A stretch of DNA of 64,000 bases from CAVSUR01 sp963731285 (lineage in GTDB: Bacteria; Actinomycetota; Actinomycetes; Streptosporangiales; Streptosporangiaceae). The notes beneath the pieces were generated by a model. It was not told the DNA's origin. It made no database searches and saw nothing but the letters and a program-made list of their open reading frames with translations. Numbering within the stretch: the first letter of the stretch is position 1; every line of letters starts with the position of its first letter. Location: positions 930,001 through 994,000 of the forward strand of contig CAVSUR010000014.1 of assembly GCA_963731285.1 (NCBI GenBank). Direction: 5' to 3'. This document shows, one piece after another, positions 8,725 through 17,269 of this stretch. The translations under genes and the position numbers were made by a program.

Positions 8725-9014
8725 CCGCTGGCCAGCGGCATGGCCCCCCGCGCGCCCGGCTGCCGCGGCACTGTCTCCCACGGCAGTCAACTGTACGTGC
8801 GAAAGCCCCCGTCCCGGACCGCAGGACCGTGCGGGCGCCCCCCGGACACCGTGACTTTCGCCTCGCCGGCGCCGCGGGCGAGCGCCCGGTGGCCTGGCGG
8901 CTGCGGGCAGGGACCCGGCGGCGGCCAGGGACTCGGCGGCGACGGGCGGCTGAGAGGGGTGTTTTGCCCGGCCTGTTCGCGCCGCCGGTGCTAGTCTTGC
9001 CCATTCTCCATAGT
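8725..9014. other. Intergenic region between menF and the cysteine-dioxygenase-like gene
   Basis: Divergent spacer of about 300 bases. Apart from the AT-rich promoter-like stretch beginning near 8990, I see no convincing gene, RNA or repeat. Short open frames here have no start signal or family resemblance. Confidence 0.5.
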
Positions 9015-9029
9015 CTATTAAAACAATAG
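9015..9029. promoter_or_regulatory. AT-rich inverted repeat in front of the cysteine-dioxygenase-like gene
   Basis: CTATT (9015-9019) and AATAG (9025-9029) form a perfect dyad in one of the few AT-rich stretches here. A TTGCCC at 8997-9002 could be a -35. The AGGAGA ribosome site at 9028-9033 touches the right arm, so a protein bound here could block transcription or translation. An Rrf2/CymR-type sulfur regulator is a guess. Confidence 0.35.
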
Positions 9030-9040
9030 GAGATATAGAG

Positions 9041-9670
9041 ATGACGCTCACGCAAGCGCTGTCCCAGCCAGCCGGGCAGCTCGGTCAGCACCGTCATGGC
9101 CCGGCGCAGCCCGCGACTGGCGTTGCCGGGCCAGGGCAGCGCGGCGCCCCGGTGCGGCCCGGTGCACGGCGGCCTGACCCGGTGCCGCGCCGGGCGCGCC
9201 GCTCCGGTCTCGCCCGGCGCAGCCCGGCCGAGCTCGGCCAGCTGGCCTCCGCGGCTGCCGCCATACCCGGGCGGTGGCGGGCCGCTCTTCAGTTCGGCCG
9301 GGATCGCCGCTGGTACGACCGGCTGGAGCTGGCCGATGACTACGAGATCTGGCTGATCAGCTGGCTGCCCGGGCAGGAAACCGGATTTCACGACCACGGC
9401 GACGCGAACGGCGCCTTCGCGGTGGCCCAGGGCGAGCTGCGCGAGCGCACGGCTGCTGTCGGCCGTCCGGGGGTGTCCAGCCGCGTCCTGCGGGCCGGCG
9501 AGTTCCGGTCATTCGGCCGCCGGCACGCGCACGACGTGGGAAACGTGTCAGCGGCGCCGGCCGTGTCCGTGCACGCGTACTCCCCGCCGCTGACCCTCAT
9601 GCGCAGGTACCGGCTGGCCGGCTGCGGCCTGGTCCTGACCAGCACGGAGGCGGCCGGGCAAAGCTGGTGA
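9041..9670 (+). CDS. Cysteine dioxygenase-like cupin protein
   Basis: Probable non-haem iron thiol dioxygenase, 209 residues. The cupin core runs from ~90: W-Y-D-R-L-E-L-A-D-D-Y-E-I-W, then FHDHGDANGAF with His117 and His119, and H-A-H-D-V-G-N (His164) as the third facial-triad ligand. Bacterial CDO and 3-mercaptopropionate dioxygenases share this layout; the exact thiol is not clear. Residues 10-60 are unusually rich in Pro, Arg and Gln and unlike the family, which may reflect a poorly conserved leader or a local frame error. ATG 9041 has a strong AGGAGA eight bases upstream. Confidence 0.75.
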   Translation: MTLTQALSQPAGQLGQHRHGPAQPATGVAGPGQRGAPVRPGARRPDPVPRRARRSGLARRSPAELGQLASAAAAIPGRWRAALQFGRDRRWYDRLELADDYEIWLISWLPGQETGFHDHGDANGAFAVAQGELRERTAAVGRPGVSSRVLRAGEFRSFGRRHAHDVGNVSAAPAVSVHAYSPPLTLMRRYRLAGCGLVLTSTEAAGQSW

Positions 9671-9700
9671 CGCATCCAGGCCACGCTGACCGTGCCGTCG

Positions 9701-10798
9701 TCACAGCAGCGTGAGCTGCACCGCCGTGCTGGCCGCCGGCGCGGTGCGCTCATCCGCCCGGGGCGGGACCGGCGCCCGCTCACCCCGGGCGGCCCCGGGC
9801 AGCCGCCGGGCTGCGGCCGGACTGGCCCGGCCGACGCCGTACTGCCGGGCCAGGTCCCTGACCTGGCCGGTGATCCGCTGCTGATACTGCCGGGGCGCGT
9901 AGGCGCCAGCGGCGTACAGCTGCCGGTACGGCCGGACCAGCTCCGGATGATGCTCGCCGAGCCAGCGCAGGTACCACTCCCGCGCCCCCGGCCGCAGGTG
10001 CAGCACGATCGGGGTGACGCTGGCGGCACCGGCCGCGGCGATCCGCCGGACCGTCGCGGCGAGCTGCCCGGGGGAGTCGGTGAGCAGCGGCAGGACCGGT
10101 CCCATCAGCACGCCGCAGCGCAGCCCGCGGTCGCGGATCGCGGCGCAGACCTCCAGCCGGCGCTCCGGCGCCGGGGTGCCCGGTTCCACGCTGCGGGACA
10201 GCTCCGCGTCCACGAAGCCGACCGAGACGTTCAGCCCGACGTCGGTGACTTGCGCGGCGTCGGCGATCAGGTCGAGATCACGCAAGATCAGCGTGCCCTT
10301 AGTCAGGATCGAGAAGGGGTTCGCCGCATCCCGCAGCGCGGTGATGATGCCGGGCATCAGGGCGTAGCGACCCTCGGCCCGCTGGTAGCAGTCGACGTTA
10401 GTGCCCATCGCCACGTGCTCGCCAGGCCATCGCGGCGCCCCCAGCTCGCGGCGGGCCAGCTCTGCCGCGTTGACCTTGACCACGATCTTGGAGTTGAAGT
10501 CCTGGCCGGAGTCGAGATCCAGGTAGGTGTGGGTATTTCGGGCGAAGCAGTAACTGCAGCCATGACTGCAGCCGCGGTAGGGGTTGATGGTCCAGCCGAA
10601 CGCCATCCGGGACGACGGCGGCACCCGGTTGATGATGGAGCGGGCATGCACCTCGTAAAAGGTCATCCCGCGAAAGCCAGGGGTGTCGAACGTCCGCGCG
10701 ACGGCGTCGCGGCCGAACAGCACCGCGGTGCGGGCGCCGGGCCCGGCGCCCGCACCGCCCGGCGAACCATCGTCGAGACGAAGGCTGTCCCATCGCAT
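9701..10798 (-). CDS. Radical SAM protein, Rv2578c/spore photoproduct lyase-like family
   Basis: A 365-residue radical SAM protein. The [4Fe-4S] motif is CSHGCSYC (Cys77, Cys81, Cys84), a Cx3Cx2C arrangement, preceded by NPYRG. This N-P-Y-R-G-C-x-H-x-C-x-Y-C signature marks the SPL-like actinobacterial group typified by Rv2578c. The barrel continues with M-G-T-N-V-D-C-Y-Q-R-A-E, F-S-I-L-T-K-G-T-L and P-G-T-P-A-P-E-R-R-L. The reaction is not established for this group. ATG 10798 begins just after an AT-rich stretch; the C-terminal 50 residues are low-complexity. Confidence 0.85.
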   Translation of the reverse strand: MRWDSLRLDDGSPGGAGAGPGARTAVLFGRDAVARTFDTPGFRGMTFYEVHARSIINRVPPSSRMAFGWTINPYRGCSHGCSYCFARNTHTYLDLDSGQDFNSKIVVKVNAAELARRELGAPRWPGEHVAMGTNVDCYQRAEGRYALMPGIITALRDAANPFSILTKGTLILRDLDLIADAAQVTDVGLNVSVGFVDAELSRSVEPGTPAPERRLEVCAAIRDRGLRCGVLMGPVLPLLTDSPGQLAATVRRIAAAGAASVTPIVLHLRPGAREWYLRWLGEHHPELVRPYRQLYAAGAYAPRQYQQRITGQVRDLARQYGVGRASPAAARRLPGAARGERAPVPPRADERTAPAASTAVQLTLL

Positions 10799-11009
10799 GA
10801 CCCGAGCTTAGAATGTGAATTCGATATCATCAAACAAAAATTCGACCCGGCTGGCACGCTCCGCCGCCATACCGTCGCGAGGCGTAGGAAAATAGTGCCG
10901 TTCCGGCAGCAAAAGGCCAGGTAAAAAATCTTGCTGCGGGGGGATAATGGTCTGCATCCAGCCCTCCGCGTGCTCGCGCGGCGGCTGACGGTGGCGGGAG
11001 GAGGGCGCC

Positions 11010-11459
11010 ATGGCGCTATCCATAGAGGAACAGCGCATCCTCGACGAGATGGAGCGCAAGCTCGCCGCCGACGCCCCCAGACTGGCCTCCCGGCTCGCGG
11101 CGCTCGGCCGCCGCCCCGGGCTGCGCGGCTTCCTGCGCTCGCCCCGGACCCGGGCCCTGGCCGTGGTGCTCACCCTGGCCGTGATCGTCGCCGTGACGCT
11201 GGCGATGTACGCGATGATGCCGTTCCGCGCTGCGACCGAGCGAGTCTCGCACGCCCATGCGACGGCCGCCCCCAGCCTGACCCGCCCCGCGGCGGCCAGG
11301 ACCGGTGCCGCGCACGCTCGGCGCAGCCCGTCCCGGGTCGGCCGGCCACAGGCCGCCCGGCGGAAGGGCGGCCAGGCCGATGGCCGTCCCGGAAATGCCG
11401 TCGCGCGATCTAGCCCCGCGGGGCTGGCCCGCAGCACCGCCGTCGGCCTGCGCCGCTAG
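11010..11459 (+). CDS. DUF3040 membrane protein
   Basis: A 149-residue protein. It opens with the typical DUF3040 sequence M-A-L-S-I-E-E-Q-R-I-L-D-E-M-E (one amphipathic helix), followed by a hydrophobic segment at ~51-70 (L-A-V-V-L-T-L-A-V-I-V-A-V-T-L). The rest is a basic, Ala/Arg-rich tail, probably cytoplasmic or disordered. A very strong GGGAGGAGG precedes the ATG. DUF3040 proteins commonly have two membrane segments; here the second (M-Y-A-M-M-P-F) is short. Function unknown. Confidence 0.85.
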   Translation: MALSIEEQRILDEMERKLAADAPRLASRLAALGRRPGLRGFLRSPRTRALAVVLTLAVIVAVTLAMYAMMPFRAATERVSHAHATAAPSLTRPAAARTGAAHARRSPSRVGRPQAARRKGGQADGRPGNAVARSSPAGLARSTAVGLRR

Positions 11460-11494
11460 CGCGGCCCGCGCCGCCAGCGCGCCAGCCGCGGCGG

Positions 11495-12037
11495 CTAGGA
11501 TTCCCGCCAGAGCTGGAGCAGGTACTGCTCCAGGCCCTCGAGCCGCTTGCGTGCCTGCTGGAAATCGTCCCCGAGCGGGTCAGGGTTGGTCACGAAAAGC
11601 TCGTCGTAACGGCGCACCGCCTCGCCCCGGTTGCGGGTGTAGACCCGGACCCCGTAGTCGCCGACCCCGCCGGTCAGCCGGACGCCGTCCACGGCCTTGC
11701 CGGCCGTGCCCATGTCCACGCTCAGGTGCCCGCGCAGGTACAGCACGCACTTGGCCTCGTCCTCGTAGCCGTCGCTGAACGGCGGGGGCGGTGCGTCCCA
11801 CTCCTCCACCGTGAGCTGAACGCCGAGGTGCTCCTGGGCGCACGCCACCACCATCTGCTCTCGGCTTGCGCTGATCAGCGAGTTCACCGGCATGATCGGC
11901 TCGCCAGGAGTGTCGGGATCGACGGCAGGGTCGTGCACCCTGAACACCTTGCGCTCCGGGAAGACCGGAATCTCCAGCCGAAGCAGCCTGCGGGTCAACG
12001 GGCCCCCCTCGAAGACAAGTTTCCTGACATACAGCAT
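11495..12037 (-). CDS. Conserved hypothetical protein
   Basis: A 180-residue soluble, acidic protein that I do not recognise. It has no signal peptide or membrane segment. It contains an N-terminal beta-rich part (R-K-L-V-F-E-G-G-P-L-T-R-R-L-L-R-L), aromatic and acidic stretches, and a C-terminal helix rich in Gln and Leu. The codon pattern is regular (G/C third positions), the ATG at 12037 lies in an otherwise AT-rich spacer, and no conserved catalytic motif stands out. It stands alone, divergent from the epoxide hydrolase. Confidence 0.7.
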   Translation of the reverse strand: MLYVRKLVFEGGPLTRRLLRLEIPVFPERKVFRVHDPAVDPDTPGEPIMPVNSLISASREQMVVACAQEHLGVQLTVEEWDAPPPPFSDGYEDEAKCVLYLRGHLSVDMGTAGKAVDGVRLTGGVGDYGVRVYTRNRGEAVRRYDELFVTNPDPLGDDFQQARKRLEGLEQYLLQLWRES

Positions 12038-12206
12038 GCTCTGTGCCGCTCAAGCTTGCGCACGTTATAGGTCAATAAGGCGGGCTATGACGCTGTGTCA
12101 CCCGGCGTTCGTGGTTTGCTCCGCGAGGTCATGGCGGCTGAAGATCCGCTGAACCAGGCCCGGCCAGCCGCTGGACAGTACCGTCCGCACCGGTATCCTC
12201 CCGGGC

Positions 12207-13202
12207 ATGGTGCAGGGCAAGGACGATCTGCCGGGGATCTCACATCGCGTCGTCGATGCGAGCGGCCTGCGGGTGCACGTGGCCGAGGCGGGAGAGGGCC
12301 CGCTGGTGCTGCTGCTGCACGGCTTCCCGGAGAGCTGGTACTCCTGGCGGCACCAGCTGACCGCGCTCGCCGCCGCCGGGTTCCACGCCGTGGCGCCCGA
12401 CCAGCGCGGGTACGGCCGGACCGGCCCGCCGGAGCGCTCCGGGCTGCGCGGCGGGGTCGACAGCTACACGATCATGCACCTGACCGGTGACGTGATCGCG
12501 CTGCTGGGCGCGCTCGGCGCCCAGCAGGCCGTCGTGGCCGGGCACGACTGGGGCGCGGCGGTGGCCTGGCACGCCGCGCTGCTGCGGCCCGACCGCATCC
12601 GCGGCGTTATCGGGCTGAGCGTGCCCTACAGCCCGCGCGGCAGCACGCCGCCGGTGGCCGCGCTGCGAGACCGGCTCGGCGACGGCTTCTACATGGTCTA
12701 CTTCCAGCAGCCGGGCATCGCCGATGCGGAGCTCAACGCGGACCGGACGGCCACCTTCCGGCGCGTCCTGGCCGGTGCGTTCGCGGCCGGGGCGTCCGGC
12801 GTGCCGGTGATACCGCCCGGCGGCGGCTTCCTCGACATGTGCCCCGAGCCGGCGGTGCTACCCGGCTGGCTCACCGATGACGACATCGACACCTACGCAG
12901 CGCAGTACGCCGAGGCCGGCTTCACCGGCCCGCTGAACTGGTACCGCAACCTGGACCGAAACTGGGAGCTGACCGCCCCCTGGCACCACGCCCCGGTCAC
13001 TGTGCCCGCGCTGTACCTGGCCGGCCAGGATGACCTGGTGCTGCGCTTCTCCGGCGCGGCGGGCGCCGCGGGCCGGCTGCGCGAGATGGTGCCGCGGCTG
13101 CGCGGGCCGGTGCTGCTGCCCGGCTGCGGCCACTGGATCCAGCAGGAGCGGCCGGACGAGGTCAGCGCCGCGCTGGCGGGCTTCCTGCGCGAGCTCGGCT
13201 GA
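12207..13202 (+). CDS. Epoxide hydrolase-like alpha/beta hydrolase
   Basis: A 331-residue alpha/beta hydrolase. The oxyanion motif HGFPESWYSWRHQ begins at ~38, the nucleophile elbow is G-H-D-W-G (Asp114), the lid carries N-W-Y-R-N-L-D-R-N-W-E with a candidate epoxide-binding Tyr, the acid is in A-G-Q-D-D-L-V-L, and the base is in G-C-G-H-W-I-Q. An Asp nucleophile with H-G-F-P and W-x-W-R is the soluble epoxide hydrolase pattern; haloalkane dehalogenase is less likely. The stop overlaps the ATG of the following amidase (CTGATG), so they form an operon. Confidence 0.88.
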   Translation: MVQGKDDLPGISHRVVDASGLRVHVAEAGEGPLVLLLHGFPESWYSWRHQLTALAAAGFHAVAPDQRGYGRTGPPERSGLRGGVDSYTIMHLTGDVIALLGALGAQQAVVAGHDWGAAVAWHAALLRPDRIRGVIGLSVPYSPRGSTPPVAALRDRLGDGFYMVYFQQPGIADAELNADRTATFRRVLAGAFAAGASGVPVIPPGGGFLDMCPEPAVLPGWLTDDDIDTYAAQYAEAGFTGPLNWYRNLDRNWELTAPWHHAPVTVPALYLAGQDDLVLRFSGAAGAAGRLREMVPRLRGPVLLPGCGHWIQQERPDEVSAALAGFLRELG

Positions 13203-14690
13203 TGCCGGCGGGCGGCCAGGGACCGGGGGAGCAGGCCGGGCCGGGGGAGACGCCAGCCGGCGGCCTGTGCCTGCGCACGGCGGTTGACCTGGCCGGCCTG
13301 CTGCGCCGCCGGGAGGTGTCGGCGCGCGAGGTGATCGCGGCGCACATCGCCAGGATCGAGGCCGTCGACCCGGCCGTCAACGCCATCGTCACCGCTACCT
13401 TCGACGCCGCCCTGGCCCGCGCCGCGGCGGCCGACGAGGCGCTGGCCCGCGGCCGCCCCCCGGCCTGCTGCACGGCCTGCCGGTCGCGCATAAGGATCTC
13501 GCCGACACCGCCGGGGTGCGCACCACCTACGGGTCGCCGCTGTTCGCCGGGCACGTGCCCGACCGGGACGCGCTCGTGGTGGCCCGGATGGCGGAGGCAG
13601 GCGCGATCAGCCTGGGCAAGACCAACACGCCCGAGTTCGGCGCGGGGTCGCACACCGTCAACCCGGTTTTCGGGCCGACCCGCAACCCTTACCACCCTGG
13701 CCGCAGCGCGGGCGGCAGCAGCGGGGGTGCGGCGGCGGCGCTGGCCGCCAGGCTGATCTGCCTGGCCGACGGCAGCGACCTCGGCGGCTCGCTGCGCAAC
13801 CCGGCCAGCTTCTGCAACGTCGTCGGGCTGCGCCCCAGCCCGGGCCGGGTGCCGGGCTGGCCGGTGGACGACGTCACCGACCAGCTCGGCGTGTCCGGGC
13901 CGATGGCGCGGACGGTCGCCGACTGCGCGCTGCTCCTCGCGGTGCTGGCCGGGCCCGACCCGCGGGTTCCGCTGGCGCTGGACGCGCCGCCGCCCGCCGT
14001 GACCGACCCGGCGCAGCTCCCCGCGCTGCTCGCCGGGGACTTGCGGGGGCTCAGGATTGCCTGGAGTCCCGACCTCGGCCTGCCGGTCGAGCCTGAGGTG
14101 CTCGCCGTGCTCGCCCCCGCCCGGCAGGTCCTGGCCGACCTGGGCGCGCGGGTCACCGACGCGACACCGGACCTGTCCGGCGCGGACGAGGCGTTCCGCA
14201 CCTTCCGGTCCTTCCGGTTCGCTACCTTCTTCGGGGACCTGCTGGCCGCGCACCAGGATCTCATCGGCCCCAACGTGAGCTGGAATGTGCGGCGCGGCCT
14301 CGAGCTCACGGCCGCCGACCTGAGCCGGGCTACCATGACTGCGCGCCGCGCTGGCCGAGCGGATCAGCGCCTTCTTCGCCGACGCGGACCTGCTGGCCTG
14401 CCCGGTCACCCAGGTAGCGCCGTTCGACGTGTCCCTGGACTGGGTGCACGAGATCGACGGCCGTGCCGCAGCAGACCTACCTGGACTGGATGGCCTCTGC
14501 CTACCTGATCTCGGTCACCGGCCTGCCCGCCATCAGCGTGCCGGCCGGCTTCACCGCGGGCGGCCTGCCGGTCGGGCTCCAGCTCGTCGGCCGCCGCCGC
14601 GGCGACTGGGACCTGCTCGCTGCGGCGCACGCGTTCGAGTCGGCCACCGGCCACGGGGCCGTGGTCCCGGCCTGCCCGCCGCCTGGCTAG
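13202..14690 (+). CDS. Amidase (amidase signature family), frame-disrupted three times
   Basis: Amidase-signature hydrolase, about 490 residues if frames are joined. Frame one (13202-~13455) gives R-R-R-E-V-S-A-R-E-V-I. Frame two (~13465-~14340) gives HKDLADTAGVRTTYGSPLFA with the catalytic Lys, then R-S-A-G-G-S-S-G-G-A-A-A and D-G-S-D-L-G-G-S-L-R-N-P, which holds the cis-Ser and nucleophile Ser. Frame three gives A-E-R-I-S-A-F-F-A-D-A-D-L-L-A-C-P-V. Frame four gives PQQTYLDWMASAYLISVTGLP, shown as two parts: P-Q-Q-T-Y-L-D-W and I-S-V-T-G-L-P-A-I-S-V-P. Breaks are near 13455 (a C-run), 14345 and 14470. With the catalytic triad intact, sequencing indels are likely, but a true pseudogene cannot be excluded. 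Confidence 0.8.
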
Positions 14691-14712
14691 CCGGCTGGCT
14701 GAGCGCGCGCGG

Positions 14713-16371
14713 TCAGCAGTCCGGGTTGCGGCGGATCGGGCCGGTGAACGCGCCCAGGGTGCCAGGGCCCACCGAGCCGTACTGGGCGTCGCCGCCGAAG
14801 GCAGCGCCGTTGCGCAGGTTCCCGAACTCCCAGACGCACCGCCCGCCGACCCGCGCCTGGGTCCAGTACGGGTAGAAATGGCCGGGTCCCTTCGGCGGGA
14901 GCACGCAGCCGGCCCCGGTGGCCAGGTTGCAGCTGGTGTTGAACTCGGTCGCGCTGGCGTCGGTCATGAACTGGATGCTCGGGTAGCCGCGGCCGCCCGC
15001 CGTGGTGGGCTGCTGCTGCAGGAACGGTGACGGGAACCGGCCGGGCACGGTCGAGTCCGGCCAGTCCGCGCGGTACGGCGTGCCGTCGTAATCCAGGTCG
15101 CCGATGCTGTCGAAGAACACGTCGCAGCCGGTCATCAGGTTGGCGGCGACGGTGCCGCCGTGGGTGTCCCCGGCCCGGTAGCACGGTGCGTCGTCGGGCT
15201 CGAGCGCGGCTCTTTCCCTGGCCGCCGTACGGGCCCGCGCAGTTCTTGTAGTAGGTGTCGGTGAAGGTGCCCAGGCTGAATTTCGCCGCTCCGCTGACCG
15301 CCGTGCACGGCTCGAAGTGGCCGATCTCGAACTGGCTGTTGATCATGTACGGACCGATCCCCCACGGGATGATGTTCTGCCGCCGGGCTGTGGAGTACTC
15401 GGGCTGGAAGTTGAACCGGGTGCCAGTGCAGTTGAACGGGTTGGTGGTCATGAACCCGTTGGCGGCCGAGGCGATCATGTGACCGCTGCGGCCGGTGGTC
15501 AGGTCGGTCTCCCTGGCCTCCAGCGCATGGCCGCCGCCGGGCAGCCGGGCATCGAACATCCGCACCACGATCTTGTCGCCGGGGTTCATCAGCAGCGTGT
15601 GAGAGTTCGGCGTCACGGTGGCCAGGTCACTGAGCTGGGGGCTGGGCGGCCCGGTGGGCACGCCGTTGGTCTGGATGTAGCCGAAGTTGACCGGCTCGGT
15701 GCAGTTGGGGTTGCAGGAGCCCGATCCGTTGCCGGTGCATTCCAGGCTGTCGATGTTCAGCGCCGAGCACCAGTGGGTGTCATCGCAGCTGATGTTGTCC
15801 GCGAACGGCGCGAAACCGGGCGGGTAGAACTGCAGCTCGACGAACCCGGCGCCGCCGCCGGGATAGCTGCCGTGCGGTGCGTTGGCATCTGACCGGGGCG
15901 GCAGGGCAGCAGCGGTGCCGAGTTGGGATCGCAGACGTCGGTGGAGAACCAGGGCGCGACCGACAGCTCGAACCAGTGCGTGACGTCGCGGCCGGGATGG
16001 CGCGCCGTCGGCCGGGCCGCCGGATCGGTCGGCAGCTGCTCGCGGAAGGTCGTGTCGCTGCCCGAGCCCGGAGCGTTCGAGAGGTACCGGATGGACGGCT
16101 CGTCGTGGCCGATGTAGTGCCCGTGCTCGTAAAAGCGGCCGCCCCAGGAGCCGCGCGGGTCGGCGCACATGATCACCGATTTGACCGGCCGCTGGATCGG
16201 GCTCAGGCCGTTGCAGTCAAGCTCCCCGACGGCGCGCGGCCGAACCGCCTGGCCAGCCGCGGCCGCCGCCGTGGCCGGCCCGGCCGTGGCCAGCCCGGTC
16301 AGCGGCAGCATGGCCATGGCGGCCAGCAGCGCTAGCGTCTGTCGCCGGTGAGATCGCCAGGGTGCCCGCAT
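14713..16371 (-). CDS. Secreted cysteine-rich protein of unknown function, frame-disrupted
   Basis: Start ATG 16371 has GAGGGAGTC upstream. The N-terminus is a classical signal peptide (basic R-S-H-R-R, hydrophobic T-L-A-L-L-A-A-M-A-M-L-P-L, Ala-rich cleavage region). The mature protein reads C-A-D-P-R-G-S-W-G-G-R-F-Y-E-H-G-H-Y-I-G-H, then after a frame change near 15890, C-D-D-T-H-W-C-S-A-L-N-I and many Cys, and after a second change near 15215, T-G-C-D-V-F-F-D and Y-P-Y-W-T-Q-A-R-V-G-G. It ends in R-R-N-P-D-C. The joined product is about 550 residues. Regular Cys pairs and repeated W/H motifs suggest a disulfide-rich extracellular enzyme or binding protein. I do not recognise the family. 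Confidence 0.7.
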
Positions 16372-17269
16372 GCCGACTCCCTCGTGCCGCCGCAAAGGTG
16401 ATCAGGTGCTCAGGAACATTACTCTGCGGGCATGCCCGGCGGAAGGTCTGCGGCGGGCCGTGCCGGATCAGCTGGTGCCGGCGGCCTGCGCTGGCTGGCA
16501 CCGGCGAGTCAGCCAGCGGCTCAGGCAGGCCGGCTCGCTCGCGCACCTCGTCCCACAGCTCGGCGTACCGGCGGGCCGCCACGCTGCGCGGCGCCGCGGC
16601 GGTCACCGGGACGCGGTCGGCGAACATCCGCTCGATCGCCGACAGGGCCGGGATGACCGTCGCCGCGATGTCGGCCCGCTCGGCGGGCAGCTGCTGGCAG
16701 ATCTCGCGGTGCAGCCGCTTGCGCTGATCAGCCATGGAGAAGAAGGCGAGCAGGCCCGGCCTGGGCCGCTTCAGGCCGGGCAGGAAGCCGGTCAGCTGAT
16801 CCAGCGTGTTGACCGATAGCGTGGTCGGGATCAGCGGCACGAGCAGCAGGTTCGCCGCGCGCAGCACGCTCTCCGACAGCAGCGAGATGGACGGCGGGCA
16901 GTCCAGGATGACCACGTCATACTCGGTCCGCAGCGGCGCTAGCAGGGTAGCGAGCTTGCGGGTCGGCCGTTTCGCCCCGTCCAGCATCAGGTCCAGGTTC
17001 CGGTAAGTGAAATCGGCGGGCAGCAGGTCCAGGCCGTCGTAGTCGGTGGCCTTGACGGCATCGTCCAGCCCGCGGGTCCCGGAGATCAGCGCCCGGCCGC
17101 CGCCCTTGACCCGCGGGCGGATCCGGAACAGGTAGGTGGCAGCGCCCTGCGGGTCGAGGTCCCACAGCAGCACCCGGTAGCCCTGCGCGGCGGCCAGGTA
17201 GCCGAGGTTCACTGCGGCCGCGGTCTTGCCGACCCCGCCTTTGATGTTGTACGTCGCGAGGATCTTCAC
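16217..17269 (-). CDS. ParA/MinD-type ATPase
   Basis: Deviant Walker A ATPase. I-K-G-G-V-G-K-T (Lys10 is the signature lysine, Lys15 the P-loop lysine) is followed by D-L-D-P-Q-G-A-A and V-I-L-D-C-P-P-S, all ParA hallmarks. GTG 17269 overlaps the stop of the CHAD gene by four bases, so the two are coupled. After about residue 265 (L-P-E-P-L-A-D-S-P) the sequence turns into Arg/His-rich nonsense and overlaps the neighbouring signal-peptide gene by 155 bases. A one-base shift there would end the protein at a TGA near 16468, which is more plausible. No ParB or parS is visible, so a role other than chromosome partitioning is likely. Confidence 0.85.
   Translation of the reverse strand: MKILATYNIKGGVGKTAAAVNLGYLAAAQGYRVLLWDLDPQGAATYLFRIRPRVKGGGRALISGTRGLDDAVKATDYDGLDLLPADFTYRNLDLMLDGAKRPTRKLATLLAPLRTEYDVVILDCPPSISLLSESVLRAANLLLVPLIPTTLSVNTLDQLTGFLPGLKRPRPGLLAFFSMADQRKRLHREICQQLPAERADIAATVIPALSAIERMFADRVPVTAAAPRSVAARRYAELWDEVRERAGLPEPLADSPVPASAGRRHQLIRHGPPQTFRRACPQSNVPEHLITFAAARGSRHAGTLAISPATDASAAGRHGHAAADRAGHGRAGHGGGRGWPGGSAARRRGA

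Noticed and set aside
8990..9040. Riboswitch upstream of the cysteine-dioxygenase-like gene
   Set aside because: The leader is only ~40 bases and fits no SAM, cobalamin or T-box architecture; a small dyad explains the signal.
9701..10798. Spore photoproduct lyase proper
   Set aside because: The Cys motif and the N-P-Y-R-G context fit the Rv2578c-like group; there is no indication of sporulation repair, so only the family name is given.
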